Of a stretch of DNA of 64,000 nucleotides, positions 35,112-44,331 are shown in pieces. Numbering within the stretch: the first letter of the stretch is position 1; the number at the start of each line of letters is the position of its first letter. Where the stretch lies: contig CANLOQ010000001.1 in NCBI GenBank assembly GCA_947492925.1, forward strand, positions 806,001 through 870,000. The letters run 5' to 3'. Origin of the DNA: an uncultured Sulfitobacter sp. (GTDB lineage: Bacteria; Pseudomonadota; Alphaproteobacteria; Rhodobacterales; Rhodobacteraceae). The notes under the pieces are model-generated. The model had not been told where the DNA came from, did no database searches, and saw only the letters and a list, made by a program, of their open reading frames with translations. Made by a program: the position numbers and the translations under genes.

Positions 35112-36491
35112 TCAGTTTGCCGTCAGGCGTTGGGACAGATCCTGCACAGCCGCTTCGGCGTCGACACGCGAACGTGCCTGCGCCAGCCAGTCTGCCATTG
35201 CATCCTGTGCTTCGGGGGGAAGTGTATCAATCTCGGACAGCGCCTGTGCGACCTGACCGTTGCGCACCGCCGCTTCGGCGCGGGACAAGACCGCATCAGG
35301 GTCTGTTCCCTCTCGGGGCGCAACCGACCGCGCGCCAAGCTGGCGACGCAGGAAGCCGGTCATCCCACCTTCGCCCGCATCCGTGCCCGCCGCACGTGCG
35401 GAAGACAGTGCAGCGCGCGCTGTGTCGGGGAAATCAGTCTGTAGCTGTAACAGCGTCGACACACCCTCGTTTGCTGATGAAGCCAGCGGGTCGGGCACGT
35501 CCGTCACCCCGGCCGCATTCAAATCCTCCACCGCCGAGGCAAAGCCGCCACCGGTGGCCAGCGCCGCATTTATCTTTGTCAGCGCCGCTTGGATCTCGGC
35601 CTGCCGCGCGGCATTCGCGGTCGCCTCTTCCACGCTCAGCGCGTTCTCCAACAGGCGCGCAATCTCTGATTTTTGTTCTTCGACGGAAGTTTTCAGTGTG
35701 GCCAGCTCTTCTGCATAGGCCTGCGCGGCACCATCATCACTCGTCGTGATGACAGGCCGGTTCTCAAGAATTGTCAGCCGGTCTTCAACCTCGGCAAGCG
35801 TTGTCTCAAAGGTTTCAAGCGATGCGCTCACCCCAGAGATCGTTTCTTCGATACCGCTCAGATCGACAGATTCCGCCGGTGCGATATTGCCCAGCGCGTC
35901 AATCTCATCCTGCTGTGCGGCAAGCTGTTGCCTCAGCTCGGCCGTATTCGCCCGGGTGTTGAACACGTTCATCTCAGAAGCGAGAAACCCAAGCACACCG
36001 GCAATGATACCACCCAAAACAAGCGGCAGGAAAATGCTGCGCTGTTGTTGCGGCTGCGCGGGCGGTGGTGACGCAACGGGCGCGCGCGATGCAGAAGCAC
36101 TGGCGGTTGTCGTCTCCGCTGGTTTTGAGGCCGCTGTCGCGGGTTTGTCGGATTTTGGTGCCGGATCGGGTTTGTCCGACTTGGTTTCGGCCAATGTCGA
36201 CTTGGGCTTTTCTTCCAAACCCGCCGTCGCGGGCTTTGGATCAGACTTTGAATCCGTTGCGGTCTTTGCCGCAGGGGCTTTGGTATCAGAAGCCGCAGAT
36301 GCATCTTTTGTGGTCTTTGCTGCCGCTCCAGCGGTCTTGGTCGTTTTTGCACTGGCCGCCTTTGACGCGGACGACACCTCTGGCGTTTCGTTTTTGCCGG
36401 TGTCTGCCGCCTTGGGCTTGTCCTTCGTCACATCATCCGAGGTTGCTTTCAAAGTTCTTGCGCCCGACGCTGGTTTTTTCGCTTTCGCCAC
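35112..36491 (-). CDS. Alphaproteobacterial Mic60/mitofilin-like inner-membrane protein
   Basis: The 459-residue protein has a long Ala/Lys/Thr/Pro-rich cytoplasmic region (about 1-150), one transmembrane helix (152-171) and a periplasmic coiled coil (about 180-300, with repeated LETFETTLAEVEDRL-type heptads). A C-terminal domain resembling the mitofilin signature ends in AVQDLSQRLTAN. Alphaproteobacterial homologues of mitochondrial Mic60 occupy exactly this place between hemD and hemY and shape intracytoplasmic or cristae-like membranes. The gene is 72 bases downstream of hemD. Function is inferred from topology and this conserved position. Confidence 0.85.
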   Translation of the reverse strand: MAKAKKPASGARTLKATSDDVTKDKPKAADTGKNETPEVSSASKAASAKTTKTAGAAAKTTKDASAASDTKAPAAKTATDSKSDPKPATAGLEEKPKSTLAETKSDKPDPAPKSDKPATAASKPAETTTASASASRAPVASPPPAQPQQQRSIFLPLVLGGIIAGVLGFLASEMNVFNTRANTAELRQQLAAQQDEIDALGNIAPAESVDLSGIEETISGVSASLETFETTLAEVEDRLTILENRPVITTSDDGAAQAYAEELATLKTSVEEQKSEIARLLENALSVEEATANAARQAEIQAALTKINAALATGGGFASAVEDLNAAGVTDVPDPLASSANEGVSTLLQLQTDFPDTARAALSSARAAGTDAGEGGMTGFLRRQLGARSVAPREGTDPDAVLSRAEAAVRNGQVAQALSEIDTLPPEAQDAMADWLAQARSRVDAEAAVQDLSQRLTAN

Positions 36492-36563
36492 TCTGCATAC
36501 CCTTCTGATTCTGACCGCGTGTCAGATGAACCCATGCACCATAGCCCCCAACGCGGTCGTCCT

Positions 36564-37292
36564 TCAAGCTAAGCTATCGCGGCGCAACAGCATTTCAACC
36601 GCCTGCTGCATCTCCTTTGACGTCGGCTCTGCCACGGTGTGAAGGCTGGCAAATGTTCGGCCCTGCACGGCCTCCGCAACCGCGGTACTGATACAGATCG
36701 CGTGCACCCGATGAGTTAAGTCCACCTGCGACCTAAATTGCGCGGCAGTACGCGGTGAGAAAAGGGGAAGGATCACTGGCATCTCCCCCGCCAGCAAGTC
36801 TTGCGCTTGCGCATTCAGTGTTCGGGATTCCTGATCATAGAGCGTGATCACATCAGTCGGCACACCCGCCGCCGATAACCGCGCCGCAACTTCGCCGCGC
36901 CGGTGCGCGCCCGCCAGATGCACCAATGGGCCTTTTGGCAAATCCTCTGACATCATCATCACAAGATCATCGGCCGTGCGCCCGACCATTGAAACGGACC
37001 ATCCCCGCCGCTTTGCTTCTTGGGCAGTTCTATCGCCAACGCAGAACGCCCGTCGTCCACCACCCAAAGGGGCAAGCGCAGCGCCCTGTGCCGATGTAAA
37101 GATGACCCCATCCATTCCAACCAGATCGGGCGTCTCATGTCCGGGCACAATTTCCAGCAGGGGCGCATGGCATACCAACACATCCTTCAGCGCATCCCGC
37201 GACAGCCCCGCCACAAACCGTCTGCCGCTTTGCAGGGGACGTGTCATCAGCAATGCACGCGTGTGCACCGAGGGTGAAGCATTGTTTGCCAT
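36564..37292 (-). CDS. hemD: Uroporphyrinogen-III synthase
   Basis: The 242-residue protein shows the weakly conserved two-domain HemD fold: LLMTRPLQSGRRF at the start, GVIFTSAQGAALA in the first domain, FCVGDRTAQEAKRRGW at the hinge, and LPLFSPRTAAQF with a final CISTAVAEA strand. It closes and inverts ring D of hydroxymethylbilane to give uroporphyrinogen III for heme and cobalamin. It leads the hemD-mic60-hemY unit and is divergent from tsaD across 49 bases, as in many Alphaproteobacteria. Confidence 0.88.
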   Translation of the reverse strand: MANNASPSVHTRALLMTRPLQSGRRFVAGLSRDALKDVLVCHAPLLEIVPGHETPDLVGMDGVIFTSAQGAALAPLGGGRRAFCVGDRTAQEAKRRGWSVSMVGRTADDLVMMMSEDLPKGPLVHLAGAHRRGEVAARLSAAGVPTDVITLYDQESRTLNAQAQDLLAGEMPVILPLFSPRTAAQFRSQVDLTHRVHAICISTAVAEAVQGRTFASLHTVAEPTSKEMQQAVEMLLRRDSLA

Positions 37293-37341
37293 GATAAGCG
37301 GTGTTACCTCCCGTTAAGCGCCCATGCAACGGAAAGCACCC

Positions 37342-38433
37342 ATGCCCGCCTCGCTCATCATCCTAGGTCTGGAAAGCAGCTGTGACGATACCGCCGCCGC
37401 TGTCGTGCGGACGCAGGCGGATGGGATGCCCGAAATTCTGTCTTCGGTGGTGATGGGTCAGGCCGAACTGCATTCTGATTTTGGCGGCGTTGTCCCCGAA
37501 ATCGCGGCACGCGCCCATGCCGAAAAGCTTGATCATTGCGTTGAACAGGCTCTGTTGCAGGCGAAAACATCCCTTGAGGCTGTTGACCTGATTGCCGTGA
37601 CCGCCGGTCCTGGATTGATCGGCGGAGTTGTTTCGGGTGTGATGTGCGCCAAGGGGCTGGCGCAAGCCACGGGAAAACCGCTTTATGGTGTAAATCATCT
37701 GGCTGGTCACGCGCTGACGCCACGCCTGACAGATTATGTCCCTTATCCGTATCTGATGTTGCTGGTTTCAGGCGGGCACTGCCAATTTCTGATGGTCACG
37801 GGCGCAGACAGTTTCCGCAGGCTGGGCGGCACCATCGACGACGCACCGGGGGAAGCGTTTGACAAGGTTGCGCGCCTGATCGGTCTGCCGCAACCCGGTG
37901 GGCCAGCGATTGAAATGGCGGCAAGCATAGGTGATCCTGCACGGTTCGCCTTGCCGCGCCCACTGCTGGACCGACCCGGCTGTGATATGTCTTTTTCCGG
38001 TCTGAAAACCGCCGTTCTGCGCGCACGTGACAGGCTGACCGCCGAGAAGGGCGGTATCACAAGACAGGATCAGGCAGACCTTGCAGCCGGGTTTCAGGCG
38101 GCGGTGGTGGATGTTCTGGCCGAAAAGACACGTCGCGCCTTTGCCGATTATCCCCAGGACGCACCGCGCACCCTGTGCGTGGCCGGTGGCGTGGCCGCCA
38201 ACAAGGCCATTCGCACCGGATTAGAGACTGTTTCAGCGGGGGAAAACGCCCGATTTGTGGCCCCGCCACTGGCTTTGTGCACGGATAATGCCGCGATGAT
38301 TGCCTATGCTGCGGCAGAGCAATCCGCCCTGCGCGCCCCCGATGACATGACCCTTTCGGCGCGTCCCCGCTGGCCCCTTGATACTGCACAACCTGCAATG
38401 CTTGGCAGCGGCAAAAAAGGCGCGAAAGCATGA
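37342..38433 (+). CDS. tsaD: tRNA N6-adenosine threonylcarbamoyltransferase
   Basis: The 363-residue ASKHA-fold enzyme transfers the threonylcarbamoyl group to A37 of ANN-decoding tRNAs. It opens with [10 protein letters not shown], has the metal-ligand NHLAGHA segment, LVSGGHCQF, and [13 protein letters not shown] with the C-terminal NAAM strand. The ATG at 37342 is preceded by ACGGAAAG at suitable spacing; a further in-frame ATG 18 bases upstream is less likely. It overlaps gpsA by four bases. Its partner tsaE is in the same window (49752), while tsaB and tsaC were not seen. Confidence 0.96.
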   Translation: MPASLIILGLESSCDDTAAAVVRTQADGMPEILSSVVMGQAELHSDFGGVVPEIAARAHAEKLDHCVEQALLQAKTSLEAVDLIAVTAGPGLIGGVVSGVMCAKGLAQATGKPLYGVNHLAGHALTPRLTDYVPYPYLMLLVSGGHCQFLMVTGADSFRRLGGTIDDAPGEAFDKVARLIGLPQPGGPAIEMAASIGDPARFALPRPLLDRPGCDMSFSGLKTAVLRARDRLTAEKGGITRQDQADLAAGFQAAVVDVLAEKTRRAFADYPQDAPRTLCVAGGVAANKAIRTGLETVSAGENARFVAPPLALCTDNAAMIAYAAAEQSALRAPDDMTLSARPRWPLDTAQPAMLGSGKKGAKA

Positions 38434-39383
38434 GCATCGCTGTCCTTGGTGCCGGTGCCTTTGGCACCGCGCTTGCAATATCGCTTGCCGAAAAGGAAGA
38501 GGTAACCCTGTGGGCGCGCGACGTCAGAGAAATGGCGCAAACCCGCGAGAACAGCCGTCGTTTGCCAGACTGCCCGCTTCCTCCAACCGTGATCGTTACC
38601 GATGATCTGATCAGGGCAACCAAGGCCGATATCATCCTGCTGTCGATCCCTATGCAAAAGCTGCGCGGCTTTCTGTCAGAGCATGCGCCGCATCTCTCCG
38701 GTCATACCCTTGTCGCCTGTTGCAAGGGCATGGAGCTTGAGACGGGTCTTGGCCCCGTTGCCGTAATCTCGGACAGTGTGCCTACCGCGACACCTGCCAT
38801 TCTGACCGGCCCCAGCTTTGCCGTCGATATCGCACGCGGCCTGCCCACGGCACTGACGCTCGCCTGTGCAGAAGATCGGATTGGGCGAAACCTTCAGCGG
38901 GCGATTACCACAGCCAATCTGCGCCTTTACCGCACGACTGACACCACGGGTGCAGAACTTGGCGGCGCGCTGAAAAATGTCATCGCCATCGCTTGCGGCG
39001 CCGCAATCGGTGCGGGACTGGGCGAAAGCGCGCGTGCCGCACTGATGACACGCGGCTACGCCGAGATGCAGCGCCTTGCGGCCCACCTAGATGCCGATCC
39101 CCGCACCCTTTCGGGACTATCAGGGTTTGGTGATCTGACACTGACCTGCACATCAACCCAATCGCGCAACACGCGGCTAGGTCTGTCGCTGGGTAAAGGT
39201 GTTGCGTTTGATCCCGACACGACCGTCGAAGGGGCAGCAACCGCCAGCGCCGTGCATGCCATTGCCACCCGCGCAGGCCTGGACATGCCGATCACTGCTG
39301 CTGTTGCGGGTCTGCTGAACAACCGCTTAGATGTTACCAGTGCCATGCAATCCCTGCTCAACCGCCCACTCAAGGAAGAATGA
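38430..39383 (+). CDS. gpsA: NAD(P)-dependent glycerol-3-phosphate dehydrogenase
   Basis: The 317-residue enzyme has the Rossmann loop [12 protein letters not shown] at residues 4-15, STGPSFA-like [12 protein letters not shown], the catalytic lysine in [13 protein letters not shown] and the [13 protein letters not shown] strand. It reduces dihydroxyacetone phosphate to sn-glycerol-3-phosphate for phospholipids. The tsaD-gpsA pairing with ATGA overlap is common in Proteobacteria. The next gene (YciI-like) starts one base past its stop. Confidence 0.96.
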   Translation: MSIAVLGAGAFGTALAISLAEKEEVTLWARDVREMAQTRENSRRLPDCPLPPTVIVTDDLIRATKADIILLSIPMQKLRGFLSEHAPHLSGHTLVACCKGMELETGLGPVAVISDSVPTATPAILTGPSFAVDIARGLPTALTLACAEDRIGRNLQRAITTANLRLYRTTDTTGAELGGALKNVIAIACGAAIGAGLGESARAALMTRGYAEMQRLAAHLDADPRTLSGLSGFGDLTLTCTSTQSRNTRLGLSLGKGVAFDPDTTVEGAATASAVHAIATRAGLDMPITAAVAGLLNNRLDVTSAMQSLLNRPLKEE

Positions 39384-39384
39384 T

Positions 39385-39657
39385 ATGTTTGTTGCTCTTG
39401 TTGCCCATGACAAACCCGGTGCCCTGTCTGTCCGTCAGGAAAACCGCCCTGCCCATCTGGAATATCTCAAATCAACCGATCACGTCGCACAGGCCGGTCC
39501 CTTGCTGGATGCAGACGGCGGCATGATCGGATCGCTGATCATTCTGGACGTGGCCGATATGGCAACCGCGCAAAACTGGGCCGATAATGATCCCTATGCT
39601 AAGGCCGGGCTTTTCCAAAGCGTAACCCTGACCCACTGGAACAGGGTAATCGGCTGA
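39385..39657 (+). CDS. YciI-like protein
   Basis: The 90-residue protein is a small alpha-beta ferredoxin-like fold with the YciI pattern: HLEYLKSTDHVAQAGPLL, IGSLIILDVADM and WADNDPYAKAGLF. The conserved His and Asp that line the pocket in this family are present. The start at 39385 is right after the gpsA stop; a longer frame begins inside gpsA. It sits in the tsaD-gpsA-YciI-EVE operon and its stop overlaps the EVE gene start. The reaction is unknown; some relatives are dehydrochlorinase- or muconolactone-isomerase-like. Confidence 0.85.
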   Translation: MFVALVAHDKPGALSVRQENRPAHLEYLKSTDHVAQAGPLLDADGGMIGSLIILDVADMATAQNWADNDPYAKAGLFQSVTLTHWNRVIG

Positions 39658-40076
39658 TGGCTTATTGGTTGTTCAAATCTGAACCCAACACATGGGGTTG
39701 GGAGGATCAGGTTGCAAAGGGTGACGCAGGAGAAGAATGGGATGGCGTGCGCAACTATCAGGCCCGCAACTTCATGCGCGAGATGAAGAAAGGTGATCTG
39801 GGGTTCTTTTATCATTCGATGAAGGAAAAATCCGTTGTTGGTATTGTCGAGGTTGTTGCGGAAGCGCACCCCGACAGCACAACCGATGACGCCCGTTGGG
39901 AATGCGTGGACATCAAGGCAGTGCGCCCCTTCAAGGTGCCGGTCACCCTTGATCAGATCAAGGCCGAAGAACGGCTTGAAAACATGGTTCTGGTCAACAA
40001 CTCCCGCCTGTCCGTGCAACCGGTCAGCGATGCGGAATGGAAACTGGTCTGCGAGATGGGTCAGACGAAACCATAG
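39657..40076 (+). CDS. EVE-domain protein (modified-base binding fold)
   Basis: The 139-residue protein is a single EVE/PUA-like domain: YWLFKSEPNTWGW at the start, the NYQARNFMREM segment and GDLGFFYHS. The aromatic residues (Trp13, Trp15, Tyr34) likely form the base-binding cage. EVE domains bind modified nucleobases in DNA or RNA. It begins with a TGATG overlap after the YciI gene, four genes from tsaD, a conserved neighbourhood in Rhodobacterales. Direct binding of a modified RNA or DNA base is family knowledge; which base is not known. Confidence 0.9.
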   Translation: MAYWLFKSEPNTWGWEDQVAKGDAGEEWDGVRNYQARNFMREMKKGDLGFFYHSMKEKSVVGIVEVVAEAHPDSTTDDARWECVDIKAVRPFKVPVTLDQIKAEERLENMVLVNNSRLSVQPVSDAEWKLVCEMGQTKP

Positions 40077-40130
40077 AAAACTGCAAATTTCGCGCGTACC
40101 CTGACCACGCAAGACGTCAGGAGGGAACAA

Positions 40131-40523
40131 ATGGGAATTATCGCAGTGATCGTAGCCGCCTTTGCGGGTTTTGCCTTTGGTGCAGTATGGTACATGGCGC
40201 TTGCCAAGCCTTGGGTTGCTGCCGCCGGTATTGAAACAGATGCGCACGGCAGACCAAAAAACAATTCACCGCTGCCCTTTGTGCTGGCAGGCATCGCGAT
40301 GATACTGGTGGCCGGCATGATGCGACACACGTTCGCGCTGTCAGGCATCGACACCCCCGGCAAGGGTCTGATCTCTGGGTTGGGCATCGGGCTTTTCTTT
40401 ATCAGCCCGTGGATCATGATCAATAACGCCTACGGCGACAGGCCCTTTCGGCTAACGATGATTGACAGCGGCTATGCCACTTTTGGGTGTGCAATTATCG
40501 GATTGGTTCTGTCACTGTTCTGA
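40131..40523 (+). CDS. DUF1761 membrane protein
   Basis: The 130-residue protein has four hydrophobic segments and the DUF1761 pattern: FAFGAVWYMALAKPW at the start, then GISGLG-type helices and a terminal GCAIIGLVLSLF. A strong ribosome site (GTCAGGAGGG) lies eight bases upstream. It is a small inner-membrane protein of unknown function, transcribed in the same direction as the tsaD operon but 54 bases after it. The following 230 bases contain hairpins but no gene. Confidence 0.82.
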   Translation: MGIIAVIVAAFAGFAFGAVWYMALAKPWVAAAGIETDAHGRPKNNSPLPFVLAGIAMILVAGMMRHTFALSGIDTPGKGLISGLGIGLFFISPWIMINNAYGDRPFRLTMIDSGYATFGCAIIGLVLSLF

Positions 40524-40540
40524 ACCGCGCCAACCAATGA

Positions 40541-40575
40541 AAGAAGGGTCCCGGCATGACACCAGAACCCTTCTT
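40541..40575. other. Perfect nine-base-pair hairpin in the DUF1761-DUF2853 gap
   Basis: AAGAAGGGT (40541-40549) pairs perfectly with ACCCTTCTT (40567-40575) around a 17-base loop. No T-run follows on the plus strand, so it is not a canonical terminator. It begins 18 bases after the DUF1761 stop and may stabilise the 3' end of that message. A second short palindrome, TTTGAT-GT-ATCAAA (40675-40688), lies further along the same 232-base gene-free stretch. Confidence 0.5.
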
Positions 40576-40700
40576 CACCCCGCGTGCTCCCGTACCCACA
40601 CACACGTATTGAATCTGTTCTGGCCATCCTGGCCGATACGGTTTCATATCAAAGCGATGGCGACGCGCCAAGTATTTGATGTATCAAACAATTCTTAAAT

Positions 40701-40730
40701 GCAAAACACCCGCGACCAGTGGCGCGGGTG
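40701..40730 (-). terminator. Rho-independent terminator of the DUF2853 gene
   Basis: CACCCGCG (40707-40714) and CGCGGGTG (40723-40730) form a perfect eight-pair G/C-rich stem. Read on the minus strand it is followed by TTTTGC, which fits termination about 26 bases past the DUF2853 stop. The plus-strand side is followed by CTCATCTTTT, so weak bidirectional action is possible. Confidence 0.75.
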
Positions 40731-40755
40731 CTCATCTTTTAATGCCGGGATGGCC

Positions 40756-41097
40756 TCAGCCGTAGACGGATTCCTTACCGAAGTGTTTGGTCAGCATGTA
40801 GTAGATCACCGCGCGATACTTGTTGCGCTCTGATTTGCCGTAAGTCTCGATCGCCTTGTGAATCCCTTCCATCAGGTTCGGACCGTCGGGCAGACCCAGC
40901 TTTTTGATCAGAAAATTATTTTTGACCAGCTCAAGCTCGCTTTCCTGGCTTGCCGCAACGGTCTGTGCGTCGGCGTTATAGATCGACGGCCCGCAACCGA
41001 TTGTCACTTTGGTCAAAAGATCCATGTCGGGGGTCATCCCACATTTTGCCTTCAGATCTTCTGCATACTTTGCGATCCATTCGTCCCGCTTGCCCAT
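40756..41097 (-). CDS. DUF2853 family protein
   Basis: The 113-residue soluble protein matches the DUF2853 pattern: WIAKYAEDLKAKCG near the start, DLLTKVTIGCGPSIYNADAQTVA in the middle and a YYMLTKHFGKES ending. It is mostly alpha-helical and basic-acidic balanced. A GGGAG ribosome site lies seven bases before the ATG. It is monocistronic, divergent from an HD-domain gene across 274 bases, and followed by its own hairpin terminator. Function is unknown. Confidence 0.85.
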   Translation of the reverse strand: MGKRDEWIAKYAEDLKAKCGMTPDMDLLTKVTIGCGPSIYNADAQTVAASQESELELVKNNFLIKKLGLPDGPNLMEGIHKAIETYGKSERNKYRAVIYYMLTKHFGKESVYG

Positions 41098-41371
41098 AAA
41101 AGTCTCCCACCTTGAAAATTCTGATCAGACTGTCTGATCGTCGTGCAGACCCTAAAGGCAAATTTTTTACCCACAAAGGGAAAATTTCTCTGATCCTCCC
41201 CGTCTCCTTTAGCTTGGCACTTATCCCGCGTGATGTTGATGTCCGATAGCTGCGCAAGGCTCCTGAAATCACTGAACTTCTCACAGGCACAGAACGGTCT
41301 TTGATCCTCTGATACCGGGCGGTATGTTTGCGCCAGCGGCAAAAATCCGCGAACCGATGAAGGAACATGTG

Positions 41372-41977
41372 ATGGACAGGACCGTCAGCTTTACCCAAAT
41401 GAAGGACGGCACCAAAGCCGACTATGAATTGCTTGAGCAGTTGGAAAAACCATATGTCGCGCTGACCGCTGACAGGGTACTGGACGAACTGCGCCGACAG
41501 GGCGCGGCCACACTTGAGGGATATCGCATCACGCGGCTGGACCACGGTTTGCAATCTGCCACGCGCGCAGAGCGGGACGGTGCCGATATCGACTGGGTTG
41601 TTGGCGCACTTTTGCACGACATCGGTGATGGGTTGGCTCCGCAAAATCATGACCGGTTTTCGGCCGAGGTTATACGCCCTTACGTGCGCTGGGATGTGGC
41701 CTGGGTGGTGGAACATCACGGAATTTTCCAGATGATCTATTACGCACATCACTATGGATGGGACGAAAATGCGCGCGACAGGTTTCGGGATCACCCGTGT
41801 TTCGCAAGTTGTGCCGCGTTTTGTGAGCGCTGGGATCAGGCTTCTTTTGATCCCGCATACTCAACGCAAACGCTGGATCATTTTGAGCCGATGCTGCGCG
41901 AGGTCTTTGCGCGCAAAGCGTATGATGCAGATGTTATTCGTGAGGGATATGTCTCGCCTTTGACCGCTGTGGTGTAA
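41372..41977 (+). CDS. HD-domain metal enzyme, possibly PhnZ/MIOX-like
   Basis: The 201-residue protein has metal-ligand candidates His58 (RLDHGLQSA), His82-Asp83 (LLHDIGD), His93 (QNHDRF), His115/116 (VEHHG) and an Asp in SFD near 160. The H...HD...H...H...D order occurs both in phosphohydrolases and in mixed-valent di-iron oxygenases such as PhnZ. The ATG at 41372 is used because AAGGA lies seven bases upstream; two earlier in-frame ATGs lack a site. It is a lone gene; no phosphonate genes are adjacent. Substrate cannot be assigned from sequence. Confidence 0.7.
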   Translation: MDRTVSFTQMKDGTKADYELLEQLEKPYVALTADRVLDELRRQGAATLEGYRITRLDHGLQSATRAERDGADIDWVVGALLHDIGDGLAPQNHDRFSAEVIRPYVRWDVAWVVEHHGIFQMIYYAHHYGWDENARDRFRDHPCFASCAAFCERWDQASFDPAYSTQTLDHFEPMLREVFARKAYDADVIREGYVSPLTAVV

Positions 41978-41990
41978 CCGGAACAGCCGA

Positions 41991-42464
41991 TCAATTCAGA
42001 CGCACGCCAGTGTTGCGTCCGTGGCGCGTGCGGCGGTCCAATTCGCGGTCTGCGGCCACGTATTTCCGAATGATCTTCTGCGCGCCACTGCACCCTGCGC
42101 GTCTGATCTCTTTTGCTGCTGCGATACCATGCTGCCCGTGTTGGCGTTCGTGTGCCATCAGGCTGGCAATCATCAGATCAAACCGCGCACGCAGATCGGC
42201 GGACATAGCGGCAGGGTTCACATGTCTGGGAATGGTATAAACCACATTGACGCTCACATCGCAGCCGCTGGTCCACCGCACATCCCATCGGGTCAAGGCC
42301 CAGAACCGCCTTGGCCCCCGGTCGCGCATTTGCCGTCTGAGTTGCCTGATAGATGTCGCGTCGACCGGATAGGTTTGAACAGTCTCGCTTATTTTCGGCG
42401 CAGCAGATGCCGGGGCCACAAAAAGCCCCGACATCAATAGTATCATCAGGCAGCGCCGCACCAC
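41991..42464 (-). CDS. DUF922 exported putative metalloprotease
   Basis: The 157-residue protein has a Sec signal peptide (CLMILLMSGLFVAPASAA, cleavage after about residue 22) and the DUF922 core. That core includes RFWALTRWDVRW, CDVSVNVVYTIPRH, and a zinc-type helix LMAHERQHGQHG. The HExxH-like HERQH motif suggests a metal-dependent peptidase in the periplasm. It starts 12 bases after the ahcY stop on the same strand and could be cotranscribed with ahcY, although the functions appear unrelated. Confidence 0.82.
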   Translation of the reverse strand: MVRRCLMILLMSGLFVAPASAAPKISETVQTYPVDATSIRQLRRQMRDRGPRRFWALTRWDVRWTSGCDVSVNVVYTIPRHVNPAAMSADLRARFDLMIASLMAHERQHGQHGIAAAKEIRRAGCSGAQKIIRKYVAADRELDRRTRHGRNTGVRLN

Positions 42465-42476
42465 GCGCCTGCACCC

Positions 42477-43865
42477 TTAATAGCGGTAATGCTCCGGCTT
42501 GAACGGTCCTTCGGGTGCTACCCCGATATAGGCCGCCTGCTCTGGGTCCATCTTGGTCAGCTTCACACCGATCCGGTCCAGATGCAGACGCGCAACCTTT
42601 TCATCCAGATGCTTGGGCAGGATGTAGACGTTGTTCTTGTAGTTGTCGCCGTTCGTCCACAGCTCCATCTGGGCCAACACCTGATTGGTAAAGGACGCCG
42701 ACATCACAAATGACGGATGGCCCGTGGCGTTGCCAAGGTTCAACAGACGCCCCTCGGACAGCAGGATCAGGCGATTGCCATTCGGCATCTCGATCATGTC
42801 CACTTGTTCTTTGATGTTGGTCCATTTGTGGTTCTTCAGCGCGGCCACCTGAATTTCGTTATCGAAGTGCCCGATGTTGCCGACAATCGCCATATCCTTC
42901 ATCTCGCGCATGTGCTCGATGCGGATCACGTCCTTGTTGCCGGTGGTGGTGATGAAAATGTCAGCCGTGCCAACGACATCTTCCAGCAATACAACCTCGA
43001 AACCGTCCATCGCTGCCTGCAACGCGCAAATCGGATCGACTTCCGTTACTTTGACACGCGCACCGGCACCGGCCAGCGACGCAGCCGAACCCTTGCCAAC
43101 GTCGCCATAGCCCATCACGACAGCAACTTTACCAGCCATCATCGTATCCGTGGCGCGACGGATGCCATCGACCAGTGACTCTTTGCAGCCGTATTTGTTG
43201 TCGAACTTCGACTTGGTCACGCTGTCATTCACGTTGATCGCAGGGAAGGGCAGCTGGCCATTTTTGTGCAGTTCGTACAGGCGGTGAACACCTGTTGTAG
43301 TCTCTTCAGACACGCCGACGATCTGATCACGCATCTTGGTGAACCAGCCGGGTGATGCTTCCATCCGCTTTTTGATCTGCGCCTTGATGACGGTTTCTTC
43401 TTCGGACGTCGGCACCGCGATAATCTCTTCTCCGGCCTCGGCCCGCGCACCCAGCAAAATATACAGGGTCGCGTCGCCACCATCGTCCAAAATAAGGTTT
43501 GGGCCATCATCGAACATGAAGGACTTATCAAGATAATCCCAGTGTTCTTCCAGCGACTGACCCTTGATCGCAAATACCGGGACGCCCGCCTCTGCAATCA
43601 CCGCTGCTGCGTGGTCTTGCGTGGAAAAGATGTTGCAAGACGCCCAGCGCACATCAGCGCCCAGCGCGACCAGCGTTTCAATCAGAACCGCAGTCTGAAT
43701 TGTCATGTGAAGGGATCCGACGATCCGTGCGCCCTTGAGGGGCTGAGCGGAACCGTATTCCTCGCGCAGCGCCATCAGGCCCGGCATTTCGGTTTCCGCG
43801 ATGTCCAGTTCCTTGCGACCATACGCGGCAAGCGCGATGTCCTTGACGATAAAATCCTTAGCCAT
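42477..43865 (-). CDS. ahcY: Adenosylhomocysteinase
   Basis: The 462-residue NAD-dependent enzyme hydrolyses S-adenosylhomocysteine to adenosine and homocysteine. It shows [16 protein letters not shown] at the start, [21 protein letters not shown], the NAD loop [10 protein letters not shown], and a C-terminal KPEHYRY that reaches into the partner active site. The start at 43865 has GAGGTG upstream; an ATG four codons earlier gives an off-family start. The 89-base leader holds a short TTGAG/CTCAA pairing, but I do not recognise the conserved SAH riboswitch core. Confidence 0.97.
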   Translation of the reverse strand: MAKDFIVKDIALAAYGRKELDIAETEMPGLMALREEYGSAQPLKGARIVGSLHMTIQTAVLIETLVALGADVRWASCNIFSTQDHAAAVIAEAGVPVFAIKGQSLEEHWDYLDKSFMFDDGPNLILDDGGDATLYILLGARAEAGEEIIAVPTSEEETVIKAQIKKRMEASPGWFTKMRDQIVGVSEETTTGVHRLYELHKNGQLPFPAINVNDSVTKSKFDNKYGCKESLVDGIRRATDTMMAGKVAVVMGYGDVGKGSAASLAGAGARVKVTEVDPICALQAAMDGFEVVLLEDVVGTADIFITTTGNKDVIRIEHMREMKDMAIVGNIGHFDNEIQVAALKNHKWTNIKEQVDMIEMPNGNRLILLSEGRLLNLGNATGHPSFVMSASFTNQVLAQMELWTNGDNYKNNVYILPKHLDEKVARLHLDRIGVKLTKMDPEQAAYIGVAPEGPFKPEHYRY

Positions 43866-43954
43866 GTGGCACCTCAATCATTATGTTTGAGAGCCGCCTA
43901 ACATTTTTGCCGCATCCCCTCAACTGATGATAAAGACGCAGGGTTTATCGCGCG

Positions 43955-44257
43955 TTACTGGGACAAAGATGCCAGCAACTGGTCCTGTTCCAGACCTTCC
44001 ATCCAATCGTCGCCCTGCGCAATGACACAGGCCTGACCATCGGAGTAGGTCTTTACCATCGTCCATGTGCCGGTCTCTTCCGAAACCCAAAGCTGTTCCC
44101 GTGTTTCGCTAGGGGCGGCATTTGGCGTTTCGCCATACCAATCGATCAGCGCGGCACCCATTTCGTCCGCTGTCATACAGACCTGTTGTGCCATCGCCGA
44201 ATTGACGGCAAAAGTGGTAAAAGCTGCGAATGTCAGTGTCGAAACAAGCGGTTTCAT
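43955..44257 (-). CDS. Small exported protein of unknown function
   Basis: The 100-residue protein has a clear signal peptide (LTFAAFTTFAVNSAMAQ, cleavage after about residue 23). A short acidic mature part follows with two cysteines (QQVCMTADE near the start and GQACVIAQGDDW near the end) that could form a disulfide. AAAGGAG precedes the ATG. No family recognised. It lies upstream of ahcY on the same strand but with a gap of 89 bases. Confidence 0.75.
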   Translation of the reverse strand: MKPLVSTLTFAAFTTFAVNSAMAQQVCMTADEMGAALIDWYGETPNAAPSETREQLWVSEETGTWTMVKTYSDGQACVIAQGDDWMEGLEQDQLLASLSQ

Positions 44258-44331
44258 TGTGATCTCCTTTGATCATTGAACACGCAGAACGGCAAAAAAG
44301 TTCCAGCAGTATCAATGATGAAGGCGCCCCA

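Noticed and set aside
40675-40688. Palindrome TTTGAT-GT-ATCAAA as an FNR box
   Set aside because: The spacer is two bases rather than four, and it lies between two gene ends rather than at a promoter.
43866-43954. Possible SAH or SAM/SAH riboswitch in front of ahcY
   Set aside because: A short TTGAG/CTCAA pairing exists, but the conserved riboswitch core is not recognisable, so no call was made. A covariance-model search with the SAH riboswitch family would settle it.
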